The position numbers were made by a program, and so were the translations under genes. From contig NZ_CP049801.1 of NCBI RefSeq assembly GCF_011578045.1, positions 3,038,001 to 3,102,000 of the forward strand: DNA of 64,000 nt, read 5' to 3'. The stretch comes from Acinetobacter shaoyimingii (GTDB lineage: Bacteria; Pseudomonadota; Gammaproteobacteria; Pseudomonadales; Moraxellaceae). This document shows, one piece after another, positions 50,428-60,344 of the stretch. The notes below the pieces were generated by a model, which ran no database searches, was not told where the DNA came from, and worked only from the letters and a program-made list of their open reading frames with translations. Position 1 is the stretch's first letter, and each line of letters starts with the position of its first letter.

Positions 50428-51378
50428 TTACATTACAGGTTTATCCGCCTTCTGCGCTCTTAACTGTGCTACCAAACTCTGCATATCTTCAGGCAATGGC
50501 GCTTCAATCGTTTCATACCCTGGAATTTCCAAACGCATCGCATGTAAACATAAACGACGAGGTTTTGGACCTTTATATTCAGTTTCATGACCATATTTAT
50601 CGTCACCTACCAAAGGATGACCAATACTTAAACCATGCACACGAATCTGATGCGTACGTCCAGATAATGGTGATGCATACACCAATGTGGCGTGCATAAA
50701 ACGCTCTTCAACGTTCCACTGCGTTTTCGACTCCTTACCTTCTTTAGATACACGTACACGACGCTCACCATTGGCAAGCTCATAACGATGTAGTGGTGCA
50801 TCAATCAGTTGTCGATCTAAAGTCACTGTGCCTTTAACGACAGCCGCATAAGTTTTTTTAATCTTATGTTCACGAAGCATATCTTGCAGTAATTTTAAAG
50901 TACTACGTTTTTTTGAAATCATCACTAAACCAGACGTATCACGGTCAATACGATGAATCAATTCAAGATACTTTTTACCAGAAGCAGCACGTAAACCCTC
51001 GATCAAACCATAGGCAACACCGCTTCCGCCATGTACTGCAATGCCTGAAGGTTTATTCACCACCATCAAACCTTCGTCTTCATAGACCACTCGGCTCAAT
51101 AAACTTTGTGCAACTTTGTCAGAAACAGGGACAGCATTTTCATCTTTTTGTTCATAGCGAATAGGCGCGACACGAATTTGATCGCCAATGTTAAGCTTAG
51201 TCTCTGCTTTTATACGTTTTTTGTTAACGCGAACTTGGCCTTCACGAATTAAACGATAGATACGACTTTTCGGCACACCTTTGAGACGAGAAAACAAAAA
51301 ATTGTCGATGCGCTGACCCAATTGGTGCTCATCCACTTCAAACCAAGTGACGTTTTGCCATTCTTGCGTAGAATTCAT
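50428..51378 (-). CDS. rluC: 23S rRNA pseudouridine synthase RluC
   Basis: RluC makes pseudouridines 955, 2504 and 2580 in 23S rRNA. I start it at the ATG at 51378 (MNSTQEWQNVTWF), giving 316 residues, close to E. coli RluC (319); an in-frame start at 51468 would add 30 unconserved residues. It has an N-terminal S4 domain (SRIYRLIREGQVRVNKKR) and the catalytic aspartate in HRIDRDTSGL. It is divergent from rne; the intervening region carries the rne leader. Confidence 0.93.
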   Translation of the reverse strand: MNSTQEWQNVTWFEVDEHQLGQRIDNFLFSRLKGVPKSRIYRLIREGQVRVNKKRIKAETKLNIGDQIRVAPIRYEQKDENAVPVSDKVAQSLLSRVVYEDEGLMVVNKPSGIAVHGGSGVAYGLIEGLRAASGKKYLELIHRIDRDTSGLVMISKKRSTLKLLQDMLREHKIKKTYAAVVKGTVTLDRQLIDAPLHRYELANGERRVRVSKEGKESKTQWNVEERFMHATLVYASPLSGRTHQIRVHGLSIGHPLVGDDKYGHETEYKGPKPRRLCLHAMRLEIPGYETIEAPLPEDMQSLVAQLRAQKADKPVM

Positions 51379-51487
51379 ACAGTTACGTTGACCTAAAAAA
51401 ATACTAAAATCGATTAAAAACTGATCATATGGACTATATATTTCACAAGAAATATCAGTATAGCCCATAGGCAGATGATGTAAGGTT
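51379..51487. other. region between rluC start and rne promoter
   Basis: No gene. It presumably contains the rluC promoter on the minus strand. Confidence 0.5.
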
Positions 51488-51496
51488 TGCTATAGT
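51488..51496 (+). promoter_or_regulatory. candidate rne promoter
   Basis: TGCTATAGT is an extended -10 element at 51488-51496. It predicts a leader of about 630 bases before the rne ATG. Confidence 0.45.
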
Positions 51497-51502
51497 CAGC
51501 GC

Positions 51503-52133
51503 ACGGATACCACCGTAAGTGAACTTTAGTTTAGATATTTCAAAAACTTTGAAATTTAACTAAATTGTTTTGTTCACCATAAACTCGGAATGGTCCCAAA
51601 AGAATATGCCGACGCCGAAGGCTTATTATATCGGCAAAAAGGCAAGCTGTTGCGTTTAATTGTGCTTTTGCACATAAATCAGTTTGTTTAAAAAAATATG
51701 TCGCCAACGTTAAGTTGGTTTTAAACGTAAACTGATACACATCAGAATAGTCGCAACCTGATAAAGTATTCAGGCAACAACGTTAGATGCATTGGATCTG
51801 CACAAAAAGCAATGATACGACGATAATTCCGTATCAAGACGTGCTCTAAAATGAATGAGCCGATCTTCAAGCTACGTGACAGTGAAAGTAACGATCATCC
51901 AATGCACCGTATGTCCGCCAGTGAATGTTCAGGTGCCTTTGATCAGTGACAAGATTGAAGCCGTATTGCTTTCATTAATACGTGAATCAAAAAACCGAAG
52001 CCCAAAAAAAGGCCGGTTCATAAAGCTTAGATCACAGTGTGTTTTAGAGATCTGAGTTTTGATCCATGATGTTTGATGTTCGCTACGTGAATAGCGATTT
52101 TTTGTTTGTGTATCACTATTAGGTGTTACACCC
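51503..52133 (+). promoter_or_regulatory. long structured 5' leader of rne
   Basis: This 630-base leader is dense with perfect hairpins: ATTTCAAA/TTTGAAAT (51537-51555), TGCCGA/TCGGCA around GCC-GAA-GGC (51607-51637), TGTGC-TTTT-GCACA (51661-51674), ATCAGTTT/AAACTGAT (51678-51736) enclosing CCAAC/GTTGG, CCTGA/TCAGG (51756-51773), and an outer TGCATTGGAT/ATCCAATGCA (51788-51906) enclosing GATACG/CGTATC. A long autoregulatory leader is known for rne in E. coli. The small frames in it are not conserved-looking genes. Confidence 0.65.
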
Positions 52134-55100
52134 ATGAAACGTATGTTGATTAATGCAACACATGCCGAAGAAGTTCGCGTTGCACTCATCACTGGTCACC
52201 GCCTTTACGATTTTGACTTAGAAAATCGTACTCGTGAACAAAAGAAAGCAAACATTTATAAAGGTCACGTCACTCGCGTTGAACCTTCTTTAGAAGCAGT
52301 ATTTGTTGAATATGGTGCAGGTCGTCAAGGTTTCTTGTCGATGCGCGAAATTGCCAACTCTTATTACAAAGCAGACCCTCGCCAAACTTCAAACATTCGT
52401 GAACTTATCACCGAAGGTACTGAACTTCTTGTTCAAGTGGAAAAAGAAGAGCGTGGTAATAAAGGTGCTGCGCTTTCAACGTTTATCTCACTTGCAGGTC
52501 GTTACCTTGTCTTAATGCCAAACAATCCGAAAGGTGGTGGCATTAGCCGTCAAATTTCAGGTTCAGTTCGTGAAGAATTAAAAGAGATGTTGGCATCACT
52601 GAATGTTCCTCGCGGTATGAGCGTAATTGTACGCACTGCGGGTATTGGACGTTCACAAGAAGAACTTCAACTCGACTTACAACATCTACTTGATCTTTGG
52701 ACTCGTATTCAAAGCCAAGCAAGCTCTGGCCCATCTCCAATGTTGGTTCACCAAGAAGCTGGCGTGGTTACACGTGCAATTCGCGATTACTTACGTGACG
52801 ATGTTGCAGAAATCCTGATTGATTCTGAGCAAGCGTATAACGAAGCATATAACTTTGTTAAAGCGGTGATGCCGAATCAACTGGATAAGTTAAAAACCTA
52901 TACATTGAATGAACCTTTGTTCGCTCACTTTGGTATAGAAAGCCAAATTCAAACAGCTTATGAGCGTGAAGTAAAACTTCCTGCTGGTGGTTCAATTGTC
53001 ATCGACCAAACTGAAGCGTTAGTTTCTATCGATATCAACTCTGCAAAATCAACGCGTGGTCATGATGTTGAAGAAACAGCGCTCAACACGAACTTAGAAG
53101 CTGCAGAAGAAATTGCACGCCAATTGCGTCTACGTGATATCGGCGGTTTAGTTGTGATCGACTTCATCGACATGACCAAAGAGCGCAACCAACGTATGGT
53201 TGAAGCAAAACTTCGTGAAGCTACGCAAAGCGATCGTGCCCGTATTCAATTCGGTCAATTGTCTCGCTTTGGTTTGATGGAAATGAGCCGTCAACGCTTA
53301 CGCCCTTCTTTAGAAGAAGCGACTGGTTATGTCTGCCCACGCTGTCATGGCACAGGTATGGTTCGTGACCTACGCTCTTTATCACTTTCGATTATGCGTA
53401 AAGTGGAAGAGATTGCGCTGCGTGAACGTCAAGGTGAAGTACAAGTTGAAGTACCTGTTGAAATTGCTGCATTCTTATTGAATGAAAAGCGCCACAGTCT
53501 TGTTTACTTAGAACAAACATCGAATGTACGTGTAACTGTATTGCCTCACCCGCATTTAGAAACACCACATTATGAAATTTCGTTCAATCCTGAAGGTTTT
53601 GCGCCAACCAGCTATGAACGTACTGAAGCAACGCGCAACAGTGAAAAAGAGTTGGGTTATGAATCTTCTGAATGGCATTTAGAAGAAGAACAACAAGTTC
53701 AACATAATCAATCACCTGCTCAACCAAACAAAAATGCTAAACGTAAAAATGGCAATGCTACTGTTCAAGCACCTGCGCAACAAAAGCCAGTTCAAGCAAA
53801 AGTAGCGACACCATCGACTAGCCCATGTGCTTGGTTAGAAAACTTGTTTGTACAAAAACAAGCGACCACAATTGATCAATCACGTACTGCAAACAATGCT
53901 GCTGCTGCGATTGAACAAATGATCAATGGCGGTGCAGTAAGTCGCGGTCAATTTGGTCAAGTTTTATCAGAGCCAACAGCTGCACCTATTGCTGTAGAAA
54001 CACGTGCAATTGCAGACACGAATGCGTATATCTCGCATACACCAGCTTTAAAACAAGAGTCTCGTGACAGCAATGAACGTTCAAATGATAAAGACGAGCG
54101 TCCTCAACGCAACAACAAGAAAAATCGTAACAAGTCCCGTGAGCCACGCGAGCAAAATCAAGATCAACATGTGATCGAAGAAGTTGTTCAAGTGTCTCGT
54201 CAAGAAGCTCGTTCAGAACAACGTTCAGAGCCTCGCAATGAGCAACGCCATGATCGTCAAGACCGTGGTGAACAACGCAATGAGCAACGTGAACAAAAAT
54301 CACGTCAACCAAAACGTTCAAATCAAAATGAACAACAATTTGATGCTCCAGCAGACCAAGGTGCTTTGCCACGTCGTGACCGCAATACACAGCGTCCACC
54401 ACGTCCAAACCGCAATCGCGATCAAGCTGTATTAAATGAGCAATCAGTCGCAACTATTGCACCTGCTGTACCTACAGCACCACAAGTAAAAGTGGATTTG
54501 GTTGATGTACCTCGTCATGATGACATGACAACAGCACTCATTGTGAACTTAGACAACACTCAAAGTGAAATTGTTGCTTTGAATCCTGTTCAAGCTGTTG
54601 ATGTCATCGCGAATGAAAAGCCTGCGCATGTTAAAGCGAAAGTTGCACCTGAAGCAGCTGTGGTTAAAACAGCTGAAACTGCTCCTGTAGATACTGTGAT
54701 TGCAGAGCAAAAGCCAGTTGAAGCGACTCAACAACCGATCGCACGTGCAAGCAATGACCCACGTCAACGTCGCCGCAATAAGCATCGTGATGTGAACAAA
54801 GCGAAAACTGAAGCACCAAAAATCAACCCGTCACAAGTGCCTGCATTGGCTCAACACACGGTGATTAGCTTAATCCGCCATGTGTATGGTACAGATTGTT
54901 CAGTCCTGATTGAACAGTTTGGTTTAATTCCAACATTTAACCGCGCATTGCAAAAATTCACCAATGAATATATTGCAAGCTTGACTGTTGAAAGCAATGA
55001 ACCTGTGGCAGAACAAAAACCTGTCACTCGTGATGTTGTCATTCAACCTGTTAAAGTTGAAGCAGAACCTGCACCAGTTCTTGATTTGACACCACCTAAA

Positions 55101-55616
55101 CCTGTGTCAAATCGTGTTGCAAACGATCCACGTGAGCGTCGTCGCTTGGCAAAACTTGCAGCTGAGCAGGCGAAAAAAGCACGTTTAGAAGAAGCTGTTG
55201 CCCAAGATGCCGCCGCAGCTGAATCTCAAGTTGCTGAAGCACCTTCTCATACAGAACAACCAACTGAAGCAGAAGTTCAAGCACAGCAAGGTTTGACTGA
55301 GCCAGCAGTTGCAGTAAAAACTGAGGCAAAAGTCGAAAATGTAGCTGTAGCCGAAGCGCCATCTGCTCAAGTTGAAGATGTAAAAACTGAACAAGTTAAA
55401 GCATCTGAAACACAAGTTCAGCCAACGGATGTGAAGGCTGATGTTGCTACAGCAAAAGCTGAAAAAGCAGTGCCTGCTGAGAAAAAACCAACTGAAACTG
55501 TAGCTGAAAAAGCAGAATCTAAGGATGAAGCAGAAGGCGATGAAGAGGACAAGCCAGCTCGCCCTCGTCGTCCACGTGGTCGTCCGCCTAAAAAAGCGAA
55601 TCCAACAGCTGAATAA
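52134..55616 (+). CDS. rne: ribonuclease E
   Basis: This 1,160-residue endoribonuclease cleaves single-stranded AU-rich RNA and organises the degradosome. The N-terminal 520 residues hold the RNase H-like and S1 domains and the DNase I-like catalytic part ([13 protein letters not shown] contains the metal-binding aspartate), with the zinc link Cys401-Cys404 in CPRCHGTG. From about residue 520 the protein is low-complexity: arginine/glutamine/glutamate-rich, then alanine/valine/glutamate-rich, ending in [11 protein letters not shown], typical of the disordered scaffold. Confidence 0.97.
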   Translation: MKRMLINATHAEEVRVALITGHRLYDFDLENRTREQKKANIYKGHVTRVEPSLEAVFVEYGAGRQGFLSMREIANSYYKADPRQTSNIRELITEGTELLVQVEKEERGNKGAALSTFISLAGRYLVLMPNNPKGGGISRQISGSVREELKEMLASLNVPRGMSVIVRTAGIGRSQEELQLDLQHLLDLWTRIQSQASSGPSPMLVHQEAGVVTRAIRDYLRDDVAEILIDSEQAYNEAYNFVKAVMPNQLDKLKTYTLNEPLFAHFGIESQIQTAYEREVKLPAGGSIVIDQTEALVSIDINSAKSTRGHDVEETALNTNLEAAEEIARQLRLRDIGGLVVIDFIDMTKERNQRMVEAKLREATQSDRARIQFGQLSRFGLMEMSRQRLRPSLEEATGYVCPRCHGTGMVRDLRSLSLSIMRKVEEIALRERQGEVQVEVPVEIAAFLLNEKRHSLVYLEQTSNVRVTVLPHPHLETPHYEISFNPEGFAPTSYERTEATRNSEKELGYESSEWHLEEEQQVQHNQSPAQPNKNAKRKNGNATVQAPAQQKPVQAKVATPSTSPCAWLENLFVQKQATTIDQSRTANNAAAAIEQMINGGAVSRGQFGQVLSEPTAAPIAVETRAIADTNAYISHTPALKQESRDSNERSNDKDERPQRNNKKNRNKSREPREQNQDQHVIEEVVQVSRQEARSEQRSEPRNEQRHDRQDRGEQRNEQREQKSRQPKRSNQNEQQFDAPADQGALPRRDRNTQRPPRPNRNRDQAVLNEQSVATIAPAVPTAPQVKVDLVDVPRHDDMTTALIVNLDNTQSEIVALNPVQAVDVIANEKPAHVKAKVAPEAAVVKTAETAPVDTVIAEQKPVEATQQPIARASNDPRQRRRNKHRDVNKAKTEAPKINPSQVPALAQHTVISLIRHVYGTDCSVLIEQFGLIPTFNRALQKFTNEYIASLTVESNEPVAEQKPVTRDVVIQPVKVEAEPAPVLDLTPPKPVSNRVANDPRERRRLAKLAAEQAKKARLEEAVAQDAAAAESQVAEAPSHTEQPTEAEVQAQQGLTEPAVAVKTEAKVENVAVAEAPSAQVEDVKTEQVKASETQVQPTDVKADVATAKAEKAVPAEKKPTETVAEKAESKDEAEGDEEDKPARPRRPRGRPPKKANPTAE

Positions 55617-55642
55617 TTTGCAAAAATAACATGCAAATTCAG

Positions 55643-55676
55643 AAAACCTAGTCATTACGGTGACTAGGTTTTTTTG
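55643..55676 (+). terminator. terminator of rne
   Basis: AAAACCTAGTCA pairs with TGACTAGGTTTT, followed by more T. Confidence 0.9.
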
Positions 55677-55827
55677 TTATGTTGTGTATGACTTTGTCTG
55701 ATTTCGATAAAAATAAAGTGAGTTTGATTTTTTAATACCATAAAGTGCATATAAAAATGCAAATTCCGATAAAATTAAAGACAAGTCCCCTAATTTTGAA
55801 TGGAAAATGACAACAAATAGGATTGAT

Positions 55828-57669
55828 ATGAGCCAACCCCAACACAGTGATCTGATTCGATTAGTAGATGTTGCCAAACGTTTACCAAAACTTGCCGTTA
55901 AACTCCCAAATATCGCGATGGGTTTGTCACAAGCTTATTTAAGAACCCCAAAAACTCCAGCTGGTCTTGCTTTGGCATTTGAACGTGCAGTTAAACGCAA
56001 TCCAAAAGGTACAGCGTTGCTATTTGAAGAGCAAAAATATAGCTATACTGAACTTAATGAATGGGCAAACCAGATCGCACACCTCTATCTTGATCAAGGT
56101 GTAAAAAAGGGTGATGTCATTGCGGTAATTATTGAAAACCGTTCAGAACTTGTAGCAACAACTTTAGCTCTGGCTAAAATTGGGGTGATTGCAGCACTTG
56201 TTAATACCTCTCAAACAGGTAAAGTGCTTACACATAGTGTGAATCTAGTTAAACCTGTTGCGGTCATTGTCGGTGAAGAATGTCGAAAAGCTGTAGATAC
56301 TGTACGAGATAGCCTGTCAGTTGCTCAAGATCAATTCTATTGGTTTGCTGACCAGCAAACACGTCAAGATGCGGGCGAAGAACCCAAACAGTACACTAAC
56401 CTCGCAAAGAAAATTAAAGAATATTCAAAAGATAACCCTAACGAGACTCATCATGTCGCAGGTCAAGATGGCTTATTCTATATTTATACCTCTGGAACGA
56501 CAGGTCTGCCGAAAGCCGTTATTTTCTCAAATAGCCGCTGGATGCTTGCATATGGTACGTATGGGCATGTACTCAATCTAAATAAAGACGATGTCATGTA
56601 TGTCACCCTTCCGCTGTATCATGCAACAGGGATGGTCGTATGTTGGTGTGGTGTCATCGCAGGAAGTAGTGCACTGGCGATTCGCCGTAAATTCTCAACC
56701 TCTTGCTTCTGGACAGATGTTCAAAAACATAATGCTTCAGCCATTGGCTATGTGGGTGAACTTTGCCGTTACCTCATGGATGCTCCAGAGAGCCCGAATG
56801 ACCGTAAACACCGTGTCACCAAGATGATTGGGAATGGTATGCGCCCTAACATTTGGGATGGCTTTAAACAACGATTTGGCATAGAGGAAGTATTAGAGTT
56901 ATATGCATCGAGTGAAGGCAATGTCGGCTTTTCCAATGTCTTTAACTTTAACAATACTGTCGGCTTCTCCCCTGTTCCATTTTCGATTATTCAATACGAT
57001 AAAGAAAAAGACCAACCGGTACGTGACAGCAAAGGTCATTGCATCAAAGTCAAAAAAGGTGAAACAGGTTTATTGATTGGGAAAATTACGCACCGGAGCC
57101 CATTTGATGGCTATACCGACCCTGAAAAAAATAAATCATCGATTATGCATGACGTGTTTAAAAAAGGTGACTCATACTTCAATACGGGTGACTTAGTCCG
57201 TGATATCGGTTTTCGTCATGCTCAATTTGTCGACCGCTTAGGTGATACTTTCCGCTGGAAAGGTGAAAATGTATCCACCACTGAAGTTGAAAACATTTGC
57301 AGTGACTATGAAAAAATTTCAGAAGCTGTGGTATATGGTGTAGAAATACCCAACACCAATGGTCGTGCAGGTATGGCTGCGATCACATTAAAAGAAAACA
57401 CCACACTAGATGATGAAGATTTAGTCAAAATGGCAGCGGCTTTTAAAAGTGAATTGCCGCCGTATGCTGTTCCAGTCTTTTTACGTGTTCAAGAAAAGAT
57501 CGAAACCACAGGAACTTTTAAATATCAAAAGAGCAAATTGAAAGAAGAAGCATTTTATCCAGACAAAACTTCTGACCGCTTGCTCATTTTATTACCTAAT
57601 TCAGATCGCTATTGTGACATTACACCTGAAATTTTAAGCAATATTGAACACTACAAATATCGTTTTTAA
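55828..57669 (+). CDS. long-chain acyl-CoA synthetase, FadD6/FATP type
   Basis: The ATG at 55828 follows AGGAT and gives 613 residues; an upstream in-frame ATG at 55807 overlaps that site. The enzyme adenylates a fatty acid and forms the CoA thioester. The P-loop is YTSGTTGLPKAV near residue 219; the A8-type hinge is in RLGDTFRWKGENVST. The layout resembles very-long-chain or FATP-like ligases more than classic FadD. The substrate chain length is unknown. No fatty-acid degradation genes are adjacent. Confidence 0.88.
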   Translation: MSQPQHSDLIRLVDVAKRLPKLAVKLPNIAMGLSQAYLRTPKTPAGLALAFERAVKRNPKGTALLFEEQKYSYTELNEWANQIAHLYLDQGVKKGDVIAVIIENRSELVATTLALAKIGVIAALVNTSQTGKVLTHSVNLVKPVAVIVGEECRKAVDTVRDSLSVAQDQFYWFADQQTRQDAGEEPKQYTNLAKKIKEYSKDNPNETHHVAGQDGLFYIYTSGTTGLPKAVIFSNSRWMLAYGTYGHVLNLNKDDVMYVTLPLYHATGMVVCWCGVIAGSSALAIRRKFSTSCFWTDVQKHNASAIGYVGELCRYLMDAPESPNDRKHRVTKMIGNGMRPNIWDGFKQRFGIEEVLELYASSEGNVGFSNVFNFNNTVGFSPVPFSIIQYDKEKDQPVRDSKGHCIKVKKGETGLLIGKITHRSPFDGYTDPEKNKSSIMHDVFKKGDSYFNTGDLVRDIGFRHAQFVDRLGDTFRWKGENVSTTEVENICSDYEKISEAVVYGVEIPNTNGRAGMAAITLKENTTLDDEDLVKMAAAFKSELPPYAVPVFLRVQEKIETTGTFKYQKSKLKEEAFYPDKTSDRLLILLPNSDRYCDITPEILSNIEHYKYRF

Positions 57670-57751
57670 GGTGAAATAGTACATTTTTTGGCTATAAAAC
57701 ACGAAATCGTGTTATTTCTAGCCAAACGTAACAAAGAATTAGATTTTTTAC

Positions 57752-57779
57752 TTGCGCTCGTCAGATAACTTGCTAAAAT
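57752..57779 (+). promoter_or_regulatory. promoter of the tRNA-Lys genes
   Basis: TTGCGC (57752-57757), 16 bases, TAAAAT (57774-57779), about 20 bases before the first tRNA-Lys. Confidence 0.6.
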
Positions 57780-57799
57780 ACGCAACATCAAAACGAGAT

Positions 57800-57875
57800 G
57801 GGTCGTTAGCTCAGCTGGTAGAGCAGCGGACTTTTAATCCGTTGGTCCCGCGTTCGAATCGCGGACGACCCACCA
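57800..57875 (+). tRNA. tRNA-Lys (TTT), copy 1
   Basis: A 76-base cloverleaf starts GGGTCGTTAGCT, has anticodon loop CTTTTAA and encoded CCA. Confidence 0.97.
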
Positions 57876-57894
57876 CTTATTTTGAAACCCCTAT

Positions 57895-57970
57895 GGGTCG
57901 TTAGCTCAGCTGGTAGAGCAGCGGACTTTTAATCCGTTGGTCCCGCGTTCGAATCGCGGACGACCCACCA
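57895..57970 (+). tRNA. tRNA-Lys (TTT), copy 2
   Basis: Identical to copy 1, 19 bases downstream. A terminator follows. Confidence 0.97.
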
Positions 57971-57977
57971 AATTCTT

Positions 57978-58010
57978 AAAAAAGCCTGTCAATTTGACAG
58001 GCTTTTTTTT
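57978..58010 (+). terminator. terminator of the tRNA-Lys (TTT) pair
   Basis: AAAAAGCCTGTCAA pairs with TTGACAGGCTTTTT, followed by T. Confidence 0.9.
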
Positions 58011-58200
58011 ATCTTAAAAATAATTGTAGCTTAATGTTTATGAGTTCCCTTTTTAAACATTTTATTGGTTAAAATTAAAGTTCAAGGAAATATGTAAATT
58101 TCACGATAGATTTCAATTTGTGTAAATCACTTATGCTCTTGTTTTGAAATAATTAAAATACTTGCTATGCAGGTAAACTATTATTGATTAACAAATATTT

Positions 58201-58276
58201 GGGTTGTTAGCTCAGTTGGTAGAGCAGTAGACTCTTAATCTATTGGTCGAGGGTTCGATCCCCTCACAACCCACCA
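58201..58276 (+). tRNA. tRNA-Lys (CTT)
   Basis: A 76-base cloverleaf starts GGGTTGTTAGCT; anticodon loop CTCTTAA gives CTT. It is 230 bases beyond the TTT pair, after their terminator, so it needs its own promoter (TTGAAA near 58144 and TATGCA are weak candidates). Confidence 0.95.
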
Positions 58277-58374
58277 GATTTTTACGCATGTCTAACAAAG
58301 ACAGATGACAAAACAAAACCTAGAAACTGATTACAGATATTCACTGCAAGATTCCTAGCAATGCCCTCAAATGA

Positions 58375-59025
58375 TCATTTCACTTTTTGTAAGGTGTAGT
58401 TGTGCAAAGGAATAGGATTACCTTCTGCAAAATAAGCTCGGTTTAATTCATTAAAATCGATGGTCTTTGGAATATTAAAAATTAAATTGTCTTCAGCATC
58501 TAAATTGTAAAAAAAGAATAAGCCATTTGAACGATGAATAATAATTTGTTGTTCGGATTCATCATAGGTCCAGTGATCATCAAAATAATCATTGGTTGTC
58601 GTAGAAATCTTTCCTAAATGCACAATAGTCCGATGTGCCGTACCATCTTCTAACAAGTTGAGAATAAACTCAGCATCACCTTGAGTACAATTGACGATCG
58701 GATCATTACAACTAATTTCAGTATGATATCGACCTACGAAAGGTCTCAAAGACTCTGAAATGGTTGGAACTTCCTCATTTCCCTTCGAGCTTGCTTGATT
58801 CGATCTGGATTTGCTGGCTGCATCACTGAGCCTTTGACCTTGTTCTTGCACAGTCAATGAGGAAAGGTTTTGATATTCTTGGTTTTTACGATCTTCTTCA
58901 AGGACATCCATGGAAGATTGTTGTGTGCATGAAATTAAAAGTACTGTGCTCAATAGTGTGATTAAAAAAGAAGATAACCTCCAATCTGGAAGAATTAAAT
59001 TTATCGTCTTGATCAATTTATACAT
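58375..59025 (-). CDS. NlpE-like lipoprotein, unknown
   Basis: The ATG at 59025 gives 216 residues, starting with a basic segment and a hydrophobic stretch ending in lipobox LISC; an upstream in-frame ATG at 59070 adds 15 residues. After a polar linker the mature part (about residues 90-200) is beta-rich, opening GRYHTEISCNDPIVNC and continuing with FILNLLEDGTAHRTIVHLG. That resembles the NlpE N-terminal/copper-resistance fold only loosely. Function unknown. Confidence 0.65.
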   Translation of the reverse strand: MYKLIKTINLILPDWRLSSFLITLLSTVLLISCTQQSSMDVLEEDRKNQEYQNLSSLTVQEQGQRLSDAASKSRSNQASSKGNEEVPTISESLRPFVGRYHTEISCNDPIVNCTQGDAEFILNLLEDGTAHRTIVHLGKISTTTNDYFDDHWTYDESEQQIIIHRSNGLFFFYNLDAEDNLIFNIPKTIDFNELNRAYFAEGNPIPLHNYTLQKVK

Positions 59026-59307
59026 CCTCTCATCACAATCATACACACTCTGAGATGTCACTCCACTCATGTCAATGAAGAAGAGGAATAAGTTTTAATC
59101 CAGTGAGTTTCTTTGCCAATATACACGATGTTCTTACTTCAATTTCGTGAACTAGATCACATTAATTCAAGATGTTACATAAAATAACGTGATTTATTTT
59201 GCCAGCACTTTAAAAATATTCAATGCATCTCCATAAAATATTCATACAGTTGAGATAAATTAAATACTCAGTGTATGTCCACACTAATTGGTTTTAAGGA
59301 GACCTAG

Positions 59308-59562
59308 ATGGCCAATGTTGGTTTATATCGCTCGAACCGCCGTAATATGATTGCTGGGGTAATGGGTGGTATTGCTGAACGCTTTGGTTGGAACGTGACT
59401 TTATTACGTATTATTTTCGTTGTCGTATCCTGTATGAGCGCAGCTTTCCCAGGTATTTTAGTATATTTAGTGTTATGGCTTGTCATGCCAAAGAAAGCAC
59501 TAAATGACGACCCATTATCATCGAATTATGATCATCCAATGCGCACCGTCAATCCAAAATAA
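59308..59562 (+). CDS. PspC domain protein
   Basis: This 84-residue protein has the PspC pattern: a short N-terminus RSNRRNMIAGVMGGIAERFGW, then one or two membrane helices (LLRIIFVVVSCMSAAFPGIL and LVYLVLWLVM) and a short polar tail. It is a stand-alone PspC domain without PspB or PspA genes nearby, so a role in envelope stress is plausible but unproven. AAGGAG precedes the ATG. A terminator follows. Confidence 0.88.
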   Translation: MANVGLYRSNRRNMIAGVMGGIAERFGWNVTLLRIIFVVVSCMSAAFPGILVYLVLWLVMPKKALNDDPLSSNYDHPMRTVNPK

Positions 59563-59601
59563 AGACCTTCGATCATCTTGGAACTTATTCATTTAAAGCT
59601 T

Positions 59602-59645
59602 TAAAAAAAGCTACGATCTGGATTTCAGTATCGTAGCTTTTTTAA
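59602..59645 (+). terminator. terminator of the PspC gene
   Basis: AAAAAAGCTACGAT pairs with ATCGTAGCTTTTTT around a 12-base loop. Confidence 0.85.
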
Positions 59646-59690
59646 TATTTTACTTTTATTTTGGTTTTAAATCATTTTTAAAACGCCTGA

Positions 59691-60110
59691 TTATAAATCA
59701 ACATATTCACGCAGTTGATCCACACGCTTTCTATATTCTTGCATTGGACAATATGAGTACATAGGTGAACCAATAAATGTACCAGCATTGTCACATTCTT
59801 TGTCTACATATGATTTCCATAAGCGTTGAGATTTTAAAATATTCAAATAACGATCAGGCTGGCTCTCTTGCTGACTTTCTTGGCGAATTTTATCCAGAAC
59901 GGTAATAATCTGTTTTTCATACACCGCTTTGGTCTCATTACTGCATGATTGAACAATGGTGTTATTGATCTTATCTAACTTTAATTTTTGTAGCGTATGA
60001 TCCACGCACTGATCATAAAGATCACTTTTATCTGAAGTTGTATGAGCAAAAGAAAATTGCGTGAAAAATACAATCAAGAGTGGTATGAGTTTTCTATACA
60101 ACTGTTTCAT
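59691..60110 (-). CDS. LprI-like/DUF1311 exported protein
   Basis: This 139-residue protein has a signal peptide (LIPLLIVFFTQFSFA, cleaved before HTT) and the small cysteine-rich helical pattern of the lysozyme-inhibitor LprI N-terminal/DUF1311 family: CVDHTLQKLKLDKINN, SCSNETK, then WKSYVDKECDNAG and YCPMQEYRKRVDQL. Periplasmic lysozyme inhibition is the known role of some relatives; here it is not tested. Confidence 0.75.
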   Translation of the reverse strand: MKQLYRKLIPLLIVFFTQFSFAHTTSDKSDLYDQCVDHTLQKLKLDKINNTIVQSCSNETKAVYEKQIITVLDKIRQESQQESQPDRYLNILKSQRLWKSYVDKECDNAGTFIGSPMYSYCPMQEYRKRVDQLREYVDL

Positions 60111-60344
60111 GATTTTAATCTCTAAGTCTTTAAATTATGTATTTAAAATTTAGTAAAGGACTGAAATAACATTTGTTTTATAGATCAGCTTCCTTAATCA
60201 CATGTTTATATGAGATGGTGAATAATCACTTTTTCAATACATGCGTTAACATATTTTATACTGAGCATTTTAGTGATTAAATATTCATATGCAATGGGTT
60301 TCTTTGACGCAATTCTCAATTCATTGAATTTAAATCGTATATTG

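Noticed and set aside
51990..52030. Hairpin with T run on the minus strand in the rne leader
   Set aside because: It resembles a terminator only in the minus direction, where no gene lies upstream to need one; it is probably part of the leader structure.
53986..55655. Long antisense frames in rne, some rich in cysteine, histidine and phenylalanine
   Set aside because: The rne sense strand is repetitive and codon-biased, which leaves long antisense frames; there are no ribosome sites.
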